Assembly: GCF_000743705.1 (NCBI RefSeq)
Contig: NZ_JQEZ01000002.1
Span: forward strand, 616,862 to 680,861
Direction: 5' to 3'
From: Ruegeria halocynthiae
GTDB taxonomy: Bacteria; Pseudomonadota; Alphaproteobacteria; Rhodobacterales; Rhodobacteraceae
DNA length: 64,000 bases
The notes under the pieces were generated by a model, which did no database searches, had not been told where the DNA came from, and was given only the letters and a program-made list of their open reading frames with translations. The number at the start of each line of letters is the position of its first letter. Within the stretch, counting starts at the first letter, position 1. Made by a program: the position numbers and the translations under genes. Shown piece by piece: positions 53,574 through 61,935 of the stretch.

Positions 53574-55079
53574 ATGTTTGAAAATCTATCCGAACGCCTC
53601 TCTGGCGTCTTTGATCGGCTGACCAAACAGGGTGCCCTGTCCGAAGAAGACGTCAAAACCGCCCTGCGCGAAGTGCGTGTTGCCCTGCTTGAGGCCGACG
53701 TCTCGCTGCCCGTCGCCCGTGAATTCGTCAAAAAGGTGCAGGATCAGGCCACGGGTCAGGCGGTAACCAAGTCGATCACACCCGGCCAGCAGGTCGTCAA
53801 GATCGTGCACGACACGCTGGTTGATGTGCTGCGCGGCGAGGATGATCCCGGTGCGTTGAAGATCGACAACCCGCCTGCCCCGATCCTGATGGTCGGTTTG
53901 CAGGGCTCGGGTAAGACCACCACCACCGGTAAGCTGGCCAAGCGCCTGAAGGAAAAAGAAGGCAAAAAGGTCCTGATGGCCTCGCTGGACGTCTATCGCC
54001 CGGCGGCGATGGATCAGCTGGCCGTTCTGGGCACTCAGGTTGGCGTCGATACGCTGCCGATCGTTCCCGGCCAAAAACCCGTCGACATTGCCAAGCGCGC
54101 CAAGCAACAGGCGACGCTGGGTGGTTACGACGTCTATATGTTGGATACCGCCGGCCGTCTGCACATCGACGAAGTGCTTATGGGTGAGGTCGAACAGGTC
54201 CGCAACGCGGTTGATCCGCGCGAAACTCTGCTGGTGGTCGATGGCCTGACCGGTCAGGTCGCCGTTGAGGTTGCCGAAGAGTTCGACGCCAAGGTCGGCA
54301 TCTCAGGCGTGGTTCTGACCCGGATGGACGGTGACGGGCGCGGCGGTGCGGCGCTGTCGATGCGCGCGGTCACCGGCAAGCCGATCCGCTTCGTTGGTCT
54401 GGGCGAGAAGATGGACGCGCTCGAAACCTTCGAGCCGGACCGGATCGCCGGTCGTATTCTGGGCATGGGCGACATCGTTGCCCTGGTCGAAAAAGCCCAG
54501 GAAACGATGGAGATGGAACAGACCGAGCGCATGATGAAGCGCATGGTCAAAGGTCAGTTCAACATGAACGACCTGAAAATGCAGCTGGAACAGATGATCC
54601 AGATGGGCGGCATGCAGGGCATGATGGGTATGATGCCGGGCATGGGCAAGATGGCCAAGCAGGTCGAAGAGGCGGGCATGGACGACAAGGTGCTCACGCG
54701 CCAGATCGCCATGATCCAGTCGATGACCAAACGCGAACGTGCCAACCCGCAGCTGTTGCAGGCCAGCCGCAAAAAGCGGATCGCAGCCGGTTCGGGAATG
54801 GAGGTCAGCGACCTCAACAAACTGCTCAAGATGCACCGGCAGATGTCGGACATGATGAAAAAGATGGGCAAGATGGGCAAAGGCAAGATGCTGAAACAGG
54901 CCATGAAAGGCATGTTCGGCAAAGGCGGACCCTCGCCCGAAGATATGGCCGCGGGCATGGATCCCAAGGCGCTGGAACAGGCCGCCAAGGCGATGGGCGG
55001 CAAGATGCCCGGCATGCCCGGAATGGGCGGCGGCATGGCCTTGCCCCCGGGTCTGAGCGGGTTTGGGAAGAAAAAGTAA
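53574..55079 (+). CDS. ffh: Signal recognition particle protein Ffh
   Basis: Ffh binds 4.5S RNA and signal sequences and delivers ribosomes to FtsY. The 501-residue product has the N domain, a GTPase domain with GLQGSGKTTT near 108-117, DTAGR and TRMDGDGRGG, and a Met-rich M domain (from about 300). The C-terminal tail is long, with repeated Met/Gly/Lys. An AAGGAGG ribosome site precedes the ATG. It begins the translation/secretion gene block. Confidence 0.97.
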   Translation: MFENLSERLSGVFDRLTKQGALSEEDVKTALREVRVALLEADVSLPVAREFVKKVQDQATGQAVTKSITPGQQVVKIVHDTLVDVLRGEDDPGALKIDNPPAPILMVGLQGSGKTTTTGKLAKRLKEKEGKKVLMASLDVYRPAAMDQLAVLGTQVGVDTLPIVPGQKPVDIAKRAKQQATLGGYDVYMLDTAGRLHIDEVLMGEVEQVRNAVDPRETLLVVDGLTGQVAVEVAEEFDAKVGISGVVLTRMDGDGRGGAALSMRAVTGKPIRFVGLGEKMDALETFEPDRIAGRILGMGDIVALVEKAQETMEMEQTERMMKRMVKGQFNMNDLKMQLEQMIQMGGMQGMMGMMPGMGKMAKQVEEAGMDDKVLTRQIAMIQSMTKRERANPQLLQASRKKRIAAGSGMEVSDLNKLLKMHRQMSDMMKKMGKMGKGKMLKQAMKGMFGKGGPSPEDMAAGMDPKALEQAAKAMGGKMPGMPGMGGGMALPPGLSGFGKKK

Positions 55080-55634
55080 GTGAACGCCTTCGCCCATCAT
55101 ATCCCCCGGCTTGAGACCGAGCGCCTGATCCTGCGCGCGCCGTCCGAAGCTGATCTGGACGCAGAGGCAGAGTTCTACGCCAGTGACGCGTCGGAATTCG
55201 TCGGTGGGCGAAAACGCCGAGATGAAACCTGGCGCTTGATCGCAATGCTTTTGGGTCATTGGACCCTGCGCGGATATGGCTTCTGGGGCGTCGAGGAAAA
55301 GGGCACTGGCACCTATGTCGGTCGCGTCGGCCTGTGGTTTCCCGAAGCCTGGCCTGAGCGTGAAATCGGCTGGACCCTGATGAACACGGCCACCGGCAAG
55401 GGCTATGCAACCGAGGCCGCATTGGCCGCACGGGCACATGCCTATGATGTTCTGGGCTGGGACACCGCGATTTCGCTGATCGACCCGGAAAACCACGCCA
55501 GCAAAGCCGTGGCCGAGCGGTTGGACGCGCAGTTCGACTATCACTACGAACACCCCAAATTTGGCACCACCGAAATCTGGCGCCACCCTGCCCCCGCCGA
55601 TCTGGTGAATGGCGGCATGGAGGCCTACGCATGA
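55080..55634 (+). CDS. GNAT-family N-acetyltransferase
   Basis: A 184-residue GNAT protein like ribosomal-protein alanine acetyltransferases. It opens with RLETERLILRAPSEADLDA, has the CoA pyrophosphate loop TGKGYATEA near 110, and SLIDPENHASKAVAERLDA at the end (shortened). The GTG start directly follows the ffh stop, so it is coupled. Substrate unknown. Confidence 0.85.
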   Translation: MNAFAHHIPRLETERLILRAPSEADLDAEAEFYASDASEFVGGRKRRDETWRLIAMLLGHWTLRGYGFWGVEEKGTGTYVGRVGLWFPEAWPEREIGWTLMNTATGKGYATEAALAARAHAYDVLGWDTAISLIDPENHASKAVAERLDAQFDYHYEHPKFGTTEIWRHPAPADLVNGGMEAYA

Positions 55635-55668
55635 CCCACACCGCCTTGACTGCTGAGAGGACCGGCCA

Positions 55669-55965
55669 ATGACCGACCCCGTGACACAGGCCGCCGCGCT
55701 GCTGAAAGAGCATCGCGAAAGCATCGACCGGCTGGACGCGATCCTTGTCTATACGCTGGGTGAGCGGTTCAAGCACACGCAGGCCGTTGGCAAGCTCAAG
55801 GCGACACACGACCTTCCCCCGTCCGATCCCACGCGCGAAGCGGCGCAGATCGCACGGTTAGAAGATCTGGCGAAACAGGCCGATCTGGACCCTGATTTCG
55901 CCAAGGCTTTCCTGAATTTCATCATTCAGGAAGTCATCCGGCACCACAGGAAACACCAAGAGTGA
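55669..55965 (+). CDS. Chorismate mutase (AroQ type)
   Basis: A 98-residue all-helical chorismate mutase, which turns chorismate to prephenate for Phe/Tyr synthesis. It shows the DRLDAILVYTLGERFKHTQAVG region with the catalytic Arg/Lys pattern (Arg near 11 and Lys in VGKLKA), shortened here. It is a stand-alone AroQ domain without dehydratase. It sits 34 bases after the acetyltransferase in the ffh-rpsP block. Confidence 0.85.
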   Translation: MTDPVTQAAALLKEHRESIDRLDAILVYTLGERFKHTQAVGKLKATHDLPPSDPTREAAQIARLEDLAKQADLDPDFAKAFLNFIIQEVIRHHRKHQE

Positions 55966-56036
55966 ACCTAGGGTTCAAAGAATACCAAGAATAGCCGGGA
56001 ATGCCCCGGCACACGCCATCCAAAGGAGATACCACC

Positions 56037-56426
56037 ATGGCAATGAAAATTCGTCTCGCCCGCGGCGGCTCGAAAAAACGTCCCTTCTATCGCATCGTGG
56101 CTGCTGACAGCCGCATGCCGCGCGACGGCCGTTTCATCGAAAAGCTGGGCACCTACAACCCGCTGCTGCCCAAAGACAGCGAAGAGCGCGTGAAAATGAA
56201 CGTCGAGCGCGTTCAGTACTGGCTGGACCAGGGCGCACAGCCCACCGACCGGATCGCACGTATGCTGGAAGCAGCCGGCACCCGTGACAAGGCCGAGCGC
56301 AGCAACCCCAACAAGGGTACCCCGGGCAAGAAAGCTCAGGAACGCGCGGAAGAAAAAGCGGCCAAGGCTGCTGAAGCTGCCGAAGCGGCTGCTGCACCGG
56401 CTGAAGAAGCGGCTGCAGAAGAATAA
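56037..56426 (+). CDS. rpsP: 30S ribosomal protein S16
   Basis: The 129-residue product has the S16 core ([20 protein letters not shown] shortened) and a C-terminal Ala/Glu/Lys extension from about 85, common in alphaproteobacteria. AAGGAG at 56023 is eight bases before ATG 56037; an internal ATG two codons later is possible. It is followed by bluB, not rimM as is more usual. Confidence 0.97.
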   Translation: MAMKIRLARGGSKKRPFYRIVAADSRMPRDGRFIEKLGTYNPLLPKDSEERVKMNVERVQYWLDQGAQPTDRIARMLEAAGTRDKAERSNPNKGTPGKKAQERAEEKAAKAAEAAEAAAAPAEEAAAEE

Positions 56427-56438
56427 ACAGGCGGGCGC

Positions 56439-57074
56439 GTGCAGAATCAGGCTTTCACCGACGATTTTCGCACGCAGTTCGACCTGTTGATGCGGCTCCG
56501 GCGCGATGTGCGCCGGTTTCGCACCGACGCGATAGACGAGGCAGTGCTGACGCGCTGCCTCGACGCGTTTCGGCTGGCCCCTTCGGTGGGGTTAAGCGAA
56601 CCCTGGCGCGTCATTCGCGTCGAAAGCGAGGCGGCGCGCGCTGCCGCGCTTGAGAATTTTCAGACCGCCAACGCGCAAGCGTTGGACGGGTATTCCGGTG
56701 AGAAAGCGCAGCTTTACAGCCGGTTGAAACTGTCCGGGATGCAGGAAGCCCCCGTACAGTTGGCCGTGTTCTGTGATGATGCCACCGACAAGGGGCTGGG
56801 ATTGGGCGCAAACACAATGCCCGAGATGCGCCGCTATTCGGTCGTATCCGCCATCACCCTGTTCTGGTTGGCCCTGCGTGCCGAAGGGGTGGGGCTGGGC
56901 TGGGTGTCTATTCTTGACCCCGACCAGCTGGCGCGTGACCTGAACGTGCCGGACGATTGGCGGCTGATTGGTTACTTCTGTATCGGCTGGCCCGAGGGTC
57001 TTTCAGATACGCCCGAACTGGAACGCGTCGGCTGGGAATGCCGCGACGACAGTTTGTCGGTTGAGGTGCGATAG
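56439..57074 (+). CDS. bluB: 5,6-Dimethylbenzimidazole synthase
   Basis: BluB breaks down reduced FMN with oxygen to the lower ligand of cobalamin. The 211-residue flavin-destructase fold shows LRRDVRRFRTDAI near the start, RLAPSVGLSEPWRVI, and SGMQEAPVQLAVFCDD. It is placed between rpsP and rimM. The start is GTG 56439, 12 bases after the rpsP stop. Together with cobC and cbiB it supports aerobic B12 synthesis. Confidence 0.93.
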   Translation: MQNQAFTDDFRTQFDLLMRLRRDVRRFRTDAIDEAVLTRCLDAFRLAPSVGLSEPWRVIRVESEAARAAALENFQTANAQALDGYSGEKAQLYSRLKLSGMQEAPVQLAVFCDDATDKGLGLGANTMPEMRRYSVVSAITLFWLALRAEGVGLGWVSILDPDQLARDLNVPDDWRLIGYFCIGWPEGLSDTPELERVGWECRDDSLSVEVR

Positions 57075-57077
57075 CTG

Positions 57078-57224
57078 ATGTTCGGGTTGATACGGCTTCC
57101 TATTCTTTTGATGATCGCCTTTATTGTCGGCGTGTTCTTTGAACGCAGCAACCAGCGCGAGGCCTGTGCCGAGCATGGGCAATGGCAGGACGGGCTATGT
57201 ATGATGGAACGGTCAAATGAGTGA
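57078..57224 (+). CDS. 48-residue single-span membrane peptide between bluB and rimM
   Basis: A short frame from ATG 57078 to TGA 57222-57224. The peptide has one hydrophobic span (about 3-20, [18 protein letters not shown]) and then a charged tail with two Cys (EACAEHG, DGLCMM), which could lie outside the membrane. Its end overlaps the rimM ATG by eight bases and it starts 3 bases after bluB, so translation is probably coupled. The tight fit, membrane pattern and absence of a gap support a real gene. Function unknown. Confidence 0.6.
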   Translation: MFGLIRLPILLMIAFIVGVFFERSNQREACAEHGQWQDGLCMMERSNE

Positions 57225-57720
57225 TCTGATCTGCGTGGGCAGCATTGCCGGATCGTACGGCGTACGCGGCGAAGTGCGGCTGAAAAGCTTTTGCGCCATC
57301 CCCGAGGATATCGAAGCGTACTCGCCCCTGACCGATGAGGCGGGCACGGAACGCTATCCGCTGGTGCTGACGCGCCCGGTCAAGAACGGTTTTGCCGCGC
57401 GTCTGGGTGGCGTCGAGACCAAGGAACAAGCGGACGCCGTAAACGGCCTACGCCTGTTTGCGCGGCGCGATCAATTGCCGTCGCTGCCGGATGATGAATT
57501 CTATCACGCCGACCTGATCGGGTTGGCGGTGTACGATACCGGTGGAATACTGTTGGGCCGCGTGAAATCCGTACAGAACCACGGCGCGGCAGACCTTTTG
57601 GAACTGCACGGGGAGGGTTTGAAAACCACGGTGTTTTTACCCTTTACGCTGGACTCCGTGCCCACCGTCGATCTGGAGCAGGGCCGTATCGTCGCCGACC
57701 CGCCCGAGGGTCTTATCTGA
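57217..57720 (+). CDS. rimM: 16S rRNA processing protein RimM
   Basis: RimM aids 30S maturation near the head and binds S19. The 167-residue product has an N-terminal beta-barrel ([21 protein letters not shown] shortened) and a PRC-barrel from about 93 ([23 protein letters not shown]). It precedes a sulfotransferase-like gene; in most genomes it is next to trmD. The stop and next ATG overlap by one base (TGATG). Confidence 0.95.
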   Translation: MSDLICVGSIAGSYGVRGEVRLKSFCAIPEDIEAYSPLTDEAGTERYPLVLTRPVKNGFAARLGGVETKEQADAVNGLRLFARRDQLPSLPDDEFYHADLIGLAVYDTGGILLGRVKSVQNHGAADLLELHGEGLKTTVFLPFTLDSVPTVDLEQGRIVADPPEGLI

Positions 57721-58535
57721 TGCGACGGGTACTGCTGCATCTGGGGTTTCATAAAACCGGCACCACGGCTGCACAGTCCTTTCTCTATGAAAACCGCGCG
57801 TTGATCTGGCCACATTTCGCACTGGTTCTGCCTTATCGAACACGTGACTTGGGCCTGTCGCGGGCAGCTACCAACCATTCCGTCTATGGCACGGTTGGCA
57901 CCCTGTCCAAATTTGGCACTCAGATTCGTACTTTTCTGGACTCACTCGATTTCGGCGACAAACGCGGCCTGATTGTCAGCGAAGAGAATTTTTCGGGTCT
58001 ACGCCCCAGCCGCAATGCGGAACAGGGCTATGCGGCGGCACCGGAACTTGCCGCCTGTCTGGTGGACGCGATCCGCCACCGCCTGTCCGGGCAAGAGGTC
58101 GATATCACCGTCTACCTGTCCCTGCGTCAGCGTGGTAGCTGGCTGCGCAACTTGTGGGCACATGACCTGGAACACATGCGGCAGGTTCGTGATATTGAGA
58201 CCTTTCGCGCGGAACTGGATCACCTTCCCCCGCTTGAGGATACGGTTGCCAGAATCCGGGAAAAACTGCCCTCTGTCACGGTACAGGAAGAATGGCTGGA
58301 AGATCTTCAACTGCGGCGCTTTGGTCCCGGCACGCCCTTTGCCGAGTATCTTAAGTTGCCCCGCGACAAGGCTCGCCTGTTGGTGCCACCCACCAAAGTC
58401 AACAATCGCCTGCCCGAAGACGTTCTGGCTGAATTGCTGGACCTGAACCGCTCACGGCTGGACGAGGCTGCGCTGATCCGGCAAAAGACGGCGATTATCA
58501 AACGCGCAAGACATGCGCTGATCGGCACAAGATGA
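57720..58535 (+). CDS. Sulfotransferase-like protein between rimM and trmD
   Basis: The 271-residue protein starts with a PAPS-type P-loop, LHLGFHKTGTTAAQSFLYE, as in bacterial and animal sulfotransferases, and has ETFRAELD and LSLRQRGSWLRNLWAHD that may carry the 3'-phosphate-binding Arg/Ser. The acceptor is unknown; proteins, glycans and lipids are possible. It overlaps rimM by one base and trmD by four, so it is embedded in the block. Family assignment rests on the P-loop and layout only. Confidence 0.65.
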   Translation: MRRVLLHLGFHKTGTTAAQSFLYENRALIWPHFALVLPYRTRDLGLSRAATNHSVYGTVGTLSKFGTQIRTFLDSLDFGDKRGLIVSEENFSGLRPSRNAEQGYAAAPELAACLVDAIRHRLSGQEVDITVYLSLRQRGSWLRNLWAHDLEHMRQVRDIETFRAELDHLPPLEDTVARIREKLPSVTVQEEWLEDLQLRRFGPGTPFAEYLKLPRDKARLLVPPTKVNNRLPEDVLAELLDLNRSRLDEAALIRQKTAIIKRARHALIGTR

Positions 58536-59341
58536 CAGACAAGCCCAGCAAATCCCACGGTCGCAAGGCGATCCGCCCCACCCTGAAACCCCGAGAGTTG
58601 ATGACGCCCACTCCCGATCTGCATGGCGTGTGGAAGGTCAAGATCATCACTCTGTTTCCGCAGGCCTTTCCCGGCGTGTTGGGTGAAAGCCTGACCGGCA
58701 AAGCCTTGCAGGAGGGGCTGTGGCAACTGGAAACCGTTGATCTGCGTCCGTTCGGCATCGGCAAGCACCGCAATGTCGATGACACGCCCGCAGGCGGCGG
58801 CGCGGGCATGGTGCTGCGCGCCGACGTGCTGGGCGAAGCGATCGAGCACACGATGGTGGGTGTACAAGGCAATTGGCCGCTGATCTACCTCAGCCCCCGG
58901 GGCCGTCGGATGGATCAGCACATGATGCAAAGCCTTGCGCATTGCGACGGCATGACCCTGCTGTGCGGCCGTTTCGAGGGTGTCGATGAGCGCGTGCTGG
59001 AACATTATGGTGTTCAAGAGGTTTCACTGGGCGATTTCGTCATGACTGGCGGTGAGATCGCAGCGCAGGCACTGATTGACGCGACGGTGCGACTGATCCC
59101 CGGCGTGTTGGGCAATCAGGCTTCGGCCGAAGATGAGAGCTTTTCCTCGGGCCTGCTGGAGCATCCGCAATACACCCGCCCGGCCGAGTGGAAAGACCGC
59201 CCGATCCCCGAAGTGCTGATGTCCGGCCATCACGGGCGCATTGCCGAATGGCGTCACGACATGTCGGAACAGATCACCCGCGAACGGCGGCCCGATTTGT
59301 GGGACATTTTTTGCAGAACCCGGACAGAGCAGCAGGATTGA
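58532..59341 (+). CDS. trmD: tRNA (guanine-N1)-methyltransferase
   Basis: TrmD makes m1G37 in tRNA, preventing frameshifting. The 269-residue product has the knot fold with YLSPRGRRMDQHM, LLCGRFEGVDERVLEH and SLGDFVMTGGE. About 33 residues before the usual start (KIITLFPQAFPG) form a basic extension, seen in other Rhodobacteraceae. The ATG overlaps the preceding stop by four bases, supporting the longer start. Confidence 0.95.
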   Translation: MTDKPSKSHGRKAIRPTLKPRELMTPTPDLHGVWKVKIITLFPQAFPGVLGESLTGKALQEGLWQLETVDLRPFGIGKHRNVDDTPAGGGAGMVLRADVLGEAIEHTMVGVQGNWPLIYLSPRGRRMDQHMMQSLAHCDGMTLLCGRFEGVDERVLEHYGVQEVSLGDFVMTGGEIAAQALIDATVRLIPGVLGNQASAEDESFSSGLLEHPQYTRPAEWKDRPIPEVLMSGHHGRIAEWRHDMSEQITRERRPDLWDIFCRTRTEQQD

Positions 59342-59419
59342 TCAGCATTTCTGTTGCCTTTGGGGCGCAGTTTTCAAGCTCTGTCAATTTCGCCTTTTCG
59401 AAGAACTACGTTGTACATA

Positions 59420-59435
59420 TTCATCTATAGATGAA
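59420..59435. promoter_or_regulatory. Perfect palindrome upstream of the lipoprotein gene
   Basis: TTCATCTA (59420-59427) and TAGATGAA (59428-59435), exact inverse complements, in an AT-rich stretch 39 bases before the ATG. This is a candidate operator. Confidence 0.4.
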
Positions 59436-59474
59436 CCTAAATTTCGATAGCAACGATCAATACAGGCTACATAG

Positions 59475-59903
59475 ATGAAAGTAATTTGGCTTGCCGCCCT
59501 GCTGGCAGTTTCTGCCTGCACAGCAAAACCCCTGACAATGTCAGTTCCCTCAAAAGCCGGTCATGATCTGAACTCCGCAAGAAAGGCAGTGCATTTCTGC
59601 ACGGGCCAATCGGATGAGGGAGGCAACAGTGCCGTTATCGGCGGGTATATGACCAATATCGTTTTATTTGGCATTTTGCCCGGCACGGTTGGAACAATGC
59701 TGGTGCAGGACGAGCTGCGCACCCAGGGCGAGTATGATCAGGTGGACCGCTGCCTTACCGAACGCGGATTTGAGCGCCGCGAACTGACACCAAATGAATC
59801 CGCGTGGCTGCGCAATACCACAGAGGCAGAGCGGGCTCGCCGACTGGATCATTTGGTCGATGGCGGTAAAATCGAAGCTTACGGTCTGACTAGGGTTCAG
59901 TAA
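59475..59903 (+). CDS. Small hypothetical lipoprotein
   Basis: A 142-residue protein with a lipobox (LLAVSAC, Cys at 15) after a short signal. A central hydrophobic/Gly segment (IGGYMTNIVLFGILPG) may be a second membrane contact. Two further Cys (FCTG, DRCLTE) may pair. No family recognised. It overlaps the convergent GH25 gene by seven bases and is preceded by an AT-rich region with a palindrome. Confidence 0.65.
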   Translation: MKVIWLAALLAVSACTAKPLTMSVPSKAGHDLNSARKAVHFCTGQSDEGGNSAVIGGYMTNIVLFGILPGTVGTMLVQDELRTQGEYDQVDRCLTERGFERRELTPNESAWLRNTTEAERARRLDHLVDGGKIEAYGLTRVQ

Positions 59904-60700
59904 CCCCCCGCCTTCCAGCGTGCCCAGATTTCAGGCGGGCCGTTGAAGGTGTTGATGTCAACTTTCCCCTGCACGCCGGGCACCAGCCCGGTGCCCGTGT
60001 ATTGCCAGAATCGCCAGGCCGCCTTTGGGTATACATTGCGCGGATGTCCGGCGACCGAACGCAGCCAGAACTCGGTTTTTGGAAGGCGGGCTATGTCCGT
60101 ATCCCCATAGAAATCCACGGTCGTGTAGACAATCGGTCGGCGGCCATAGTGACGTTCGAGGATATCGAGAAAACGCTGCGCCTCGGCCCGGACGGTCGCG
60201 CCATCCGGGCGCAGGGTGCAGGTTTTGGAATGGGGCGTCCACTCCATATCCAATACGTGCGGCAGGTCACCCCCCTTGGGCACATTTTCGATGAACCAGC
60301 GGGCCTGTTCATGGGCAGGGCGGCAGAAATAGTAATAGTGATATGCTCCCCACGGCACGCCCGCCGCCTGTGCGCCGCGGCGGTGGTCGTCAAACAAGGG
60401 GTCGGCCACATCCCCGCCTTCGGTCGCCTTGATGAACACGAAACTGACGCCGGACGTCTTGGCCCTGTGCCAGTCAATCGGCCCCTGCCAGCGCGACACG
60501 TCCAGCCCATGCACAGGATAGTGGCCGGGATGCCGCCCCTCCCAGTCGTGAGGGTCGGCGTCGCCAAAGGCCGGAAAAATCACCGAAGGCGATGTCGTGT
60601 CCAGAAAAGCTTTGGCCTCGACCTGTTGTGGCGGAGGGCTGCTGCGACCGCATGACAGGGTCGCAAAGGCCATAACGGCCAGCATCAATGCTGCGCGCAT
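59897..60700 (-). CDS. GH25 lysozyme-like muramidase, lipoprotein
   Basis: A 267-residue GH25 glycoside hydrolase. The catalytic Asp lies in HGLDVSRWQGPIDW, Asp/Glu in LDMEWTPHS, and DVSxWxG, FVFIKATEGG and YYFCRPAHE match the family. An N-terminal lipoprotein signal (AFATLSC) directs it to the membrane. It would cut peptidoglycan, perhaps for self-remodelling or attack. ATG 60700 is used; a longer frame to 60823 has no signal function. Confidence 0.88.
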   Translation of the reverse strand: MRAALMLAVMAFATLSCGRSSPPPQQVEAKAFLDTTSPSVIFPAFGDADPHDWEGRHPGHYPVHGLDVSRWQGPIDWHRAKTSGVSFVFIKATEGGDVADPLFDDHRRGAQAAGVPWGAYHYYYFCRPAHEQARWFIENVPKGGDLPHVLDMEWTPHSKTCTLRPDGATVRAEAQRFLDILERHYGRRPIVYTTVDFYGDTDIARLPKTEFWLRSVAGHPRNVYPKAAWRFWQYTGTGLVPGVQGKVDINTFNGPPEIWARWKAGGY

Positions 60701-61079
60701 AATCTGTTCCTGTTCCGAATTTCTGCTCTTATAATTACGTCCAGAATGCCTGATCCGGCGCACAAGGCAACAGTGTTGTTTGTCAGTGGCGAAACCCCAC
60801 CGCCCACACCAGGGATTTATCACGATTTAGGCTTGATCCCCGCACATAAAGCCCTTAAACGACGGCAATCCGGTGCCGCAAATTGCGACTCCGGTGTTTT
60901 GGTTTGCATCATGGCGCAACACCCGGCTTTCTTCGGCCGCGGCGTGTCGGGGCGGACCGGATCAAAGGAACATTCGATCTGACCTCTGGCGGGCTGCACG
61001 CAGGACCCGGTGAAGACCAAGAGCTCTCAGGCCGTGCCCAAACTTCGTGGACCAACCACGAGCAGATAGGAGAACTGCG
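60701..61079. other. 379-base leader region upstream of rplS
   Basis: No convincing gene. Near the right end is a hairpin TCGTGG (61045-61050) / CCACGA (61056-61061) with loop ACCAA, just before the AGGAGA ribosome site (61069) of rplS. It may hold the rplS-rpmE promoter and a divergent one for GH25. An AT/GC-mixed repeat (CGGTGCCGCAAATTGCG) is also present near 60871. Confidence 0.45.
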
Positions 61080-61463
61080 ATGGACCTGATCGCACAGCTA
61101 GAGGCGGAACAGATTGCCGCCCTGGGGAAAGACATCCCCGATTTCAAAGCCGGTGACACCATCCGTGTCGGCTTTAAAGTGACCGAAGGGTCGCGCACCC
61201 GTGTGCAGAATTACGAAGGCGTCTGCATCGCCCGCAAAGGCGGCAGCACCATCGCCGGTGCGTTCACCGTGCGCAAAATTTCGTTTGGCGAAGGCGTGGA
61301 GCGTGTGTTCCCGCTGTATTCGACCAACATCGACAGCATCACCGTTGTCCGCCGTGGCCGCGTCCGTCGCGCCAAACTGTACTACCTGCGTTCGCGCCGT
61401 GGTAAATCCGCACGTATCGCAGAAGTCACCAACTACAAGCCCAAGGCTGGCGCCGAGGCGTAA
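61080..61463 (+). CDS. rplS: 50S ribosomal protein L19
   Basis: The 127-residue product shows the L19 core: [26 protein letters not shown] (shortened), [14 protein letters not shown] and the basic end [19 protein letters not shown] 61080 has AGGAGA seven bases before. It follows trmD in the usual order but with two surface-protein genes inserted between. Confidence 0.97.
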   Translation: MDLIAQLEAEQIAALGKDIPDFKAGDTIRVGFKVTEGSRTRVQNYEGVCIARKGGSTIAGAFTVRKISFGEGVERVFPLYSTNIDSITVVRRGRVRRAKLYYLRSRRGKSARIAEVTNYKPKAGAEA

Positions 61464-61474
61464 GGAGCGGAAAG

Positions 61475-61696
61475 ATGAAAAAAGACATCCATCCCGATTA
61501 TCACGTCATCAACGTCAAAATGACCGATGGCACCATCGTTCAGATGAAATCCACCTGGGGCGCCGAAGGCGACCAGCTGGCTCTGGAAATCGACCCCTCT
61601 GTGCACCCTGCATGGACCGGTGGTTCGTCGCGCCTGTTGGACGCCGGCGGCCGCGTGTCGAAGTTCAAGAAGAAATACGAAGGCCTGGGTTTCTAA
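61475..61696 (+). CDS. rpmE: 50S ribosomal protein L31, Cys-free form
   Basis: A 73-residue L31. It has [15 protein letters not shown] near the start and [12 protein letters not shown] at the end. No Cys is present, so this is the zinc-independent form, typical for alphaproteobacteria, and not sensitive to zinc limitation. It follows rplS by 11 bases and a strong terminator ends the unit. Confidence 0.96.
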   Translation: MKKDIHPDYHVINVKMTDGTIVQMKSTWGAEGDQLALEIDPSVHPAWTGGSSRLLDAGGRVSKFKKKYEGLGF

Positions 61697-61717
61697 GCCA
61701 GATCTGTTTCGAATGCG

Positions 61718-61748
61718 AAAGGCCGCTCCTTCAGGGCGGCCTTTTTTT
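61718..61748 (+). terminator. Rho-independent terminator of rplS-rpmE
   Basis: AAAGGCCGC (61718-61726) / GCGGCCTTT (61736-61744) with a nine-base loop, the T-run continuing to 61748. It is 21 bases after the rpmE stop. Confidence 0.95.
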
Positions 61749-61935
61749 GTTGGGCACTCAACTGTAACTTCAAGATTTTTGCAAAACCCACTCAATCAAC
61801 GCTTTGTTCGATGCAGCTTTGGTGAAGTCGCCGTTTCCAGTTTGCTGCTGGAATTACACACCAGCCATGGCCAATAATGCGCGGTGATAAACGATCCCGC
61901 CCATACTCTCAGTGATCTCGGCCTTACAAGGGGCC

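Noticed and set aside
54303-55724. Long minus-strand frame opposite the ffh M domain and GNAT gene
   Set aside because: Its His-rich product mirrors the Met/Gly-rich codons of ffh; no signal of a real gene.
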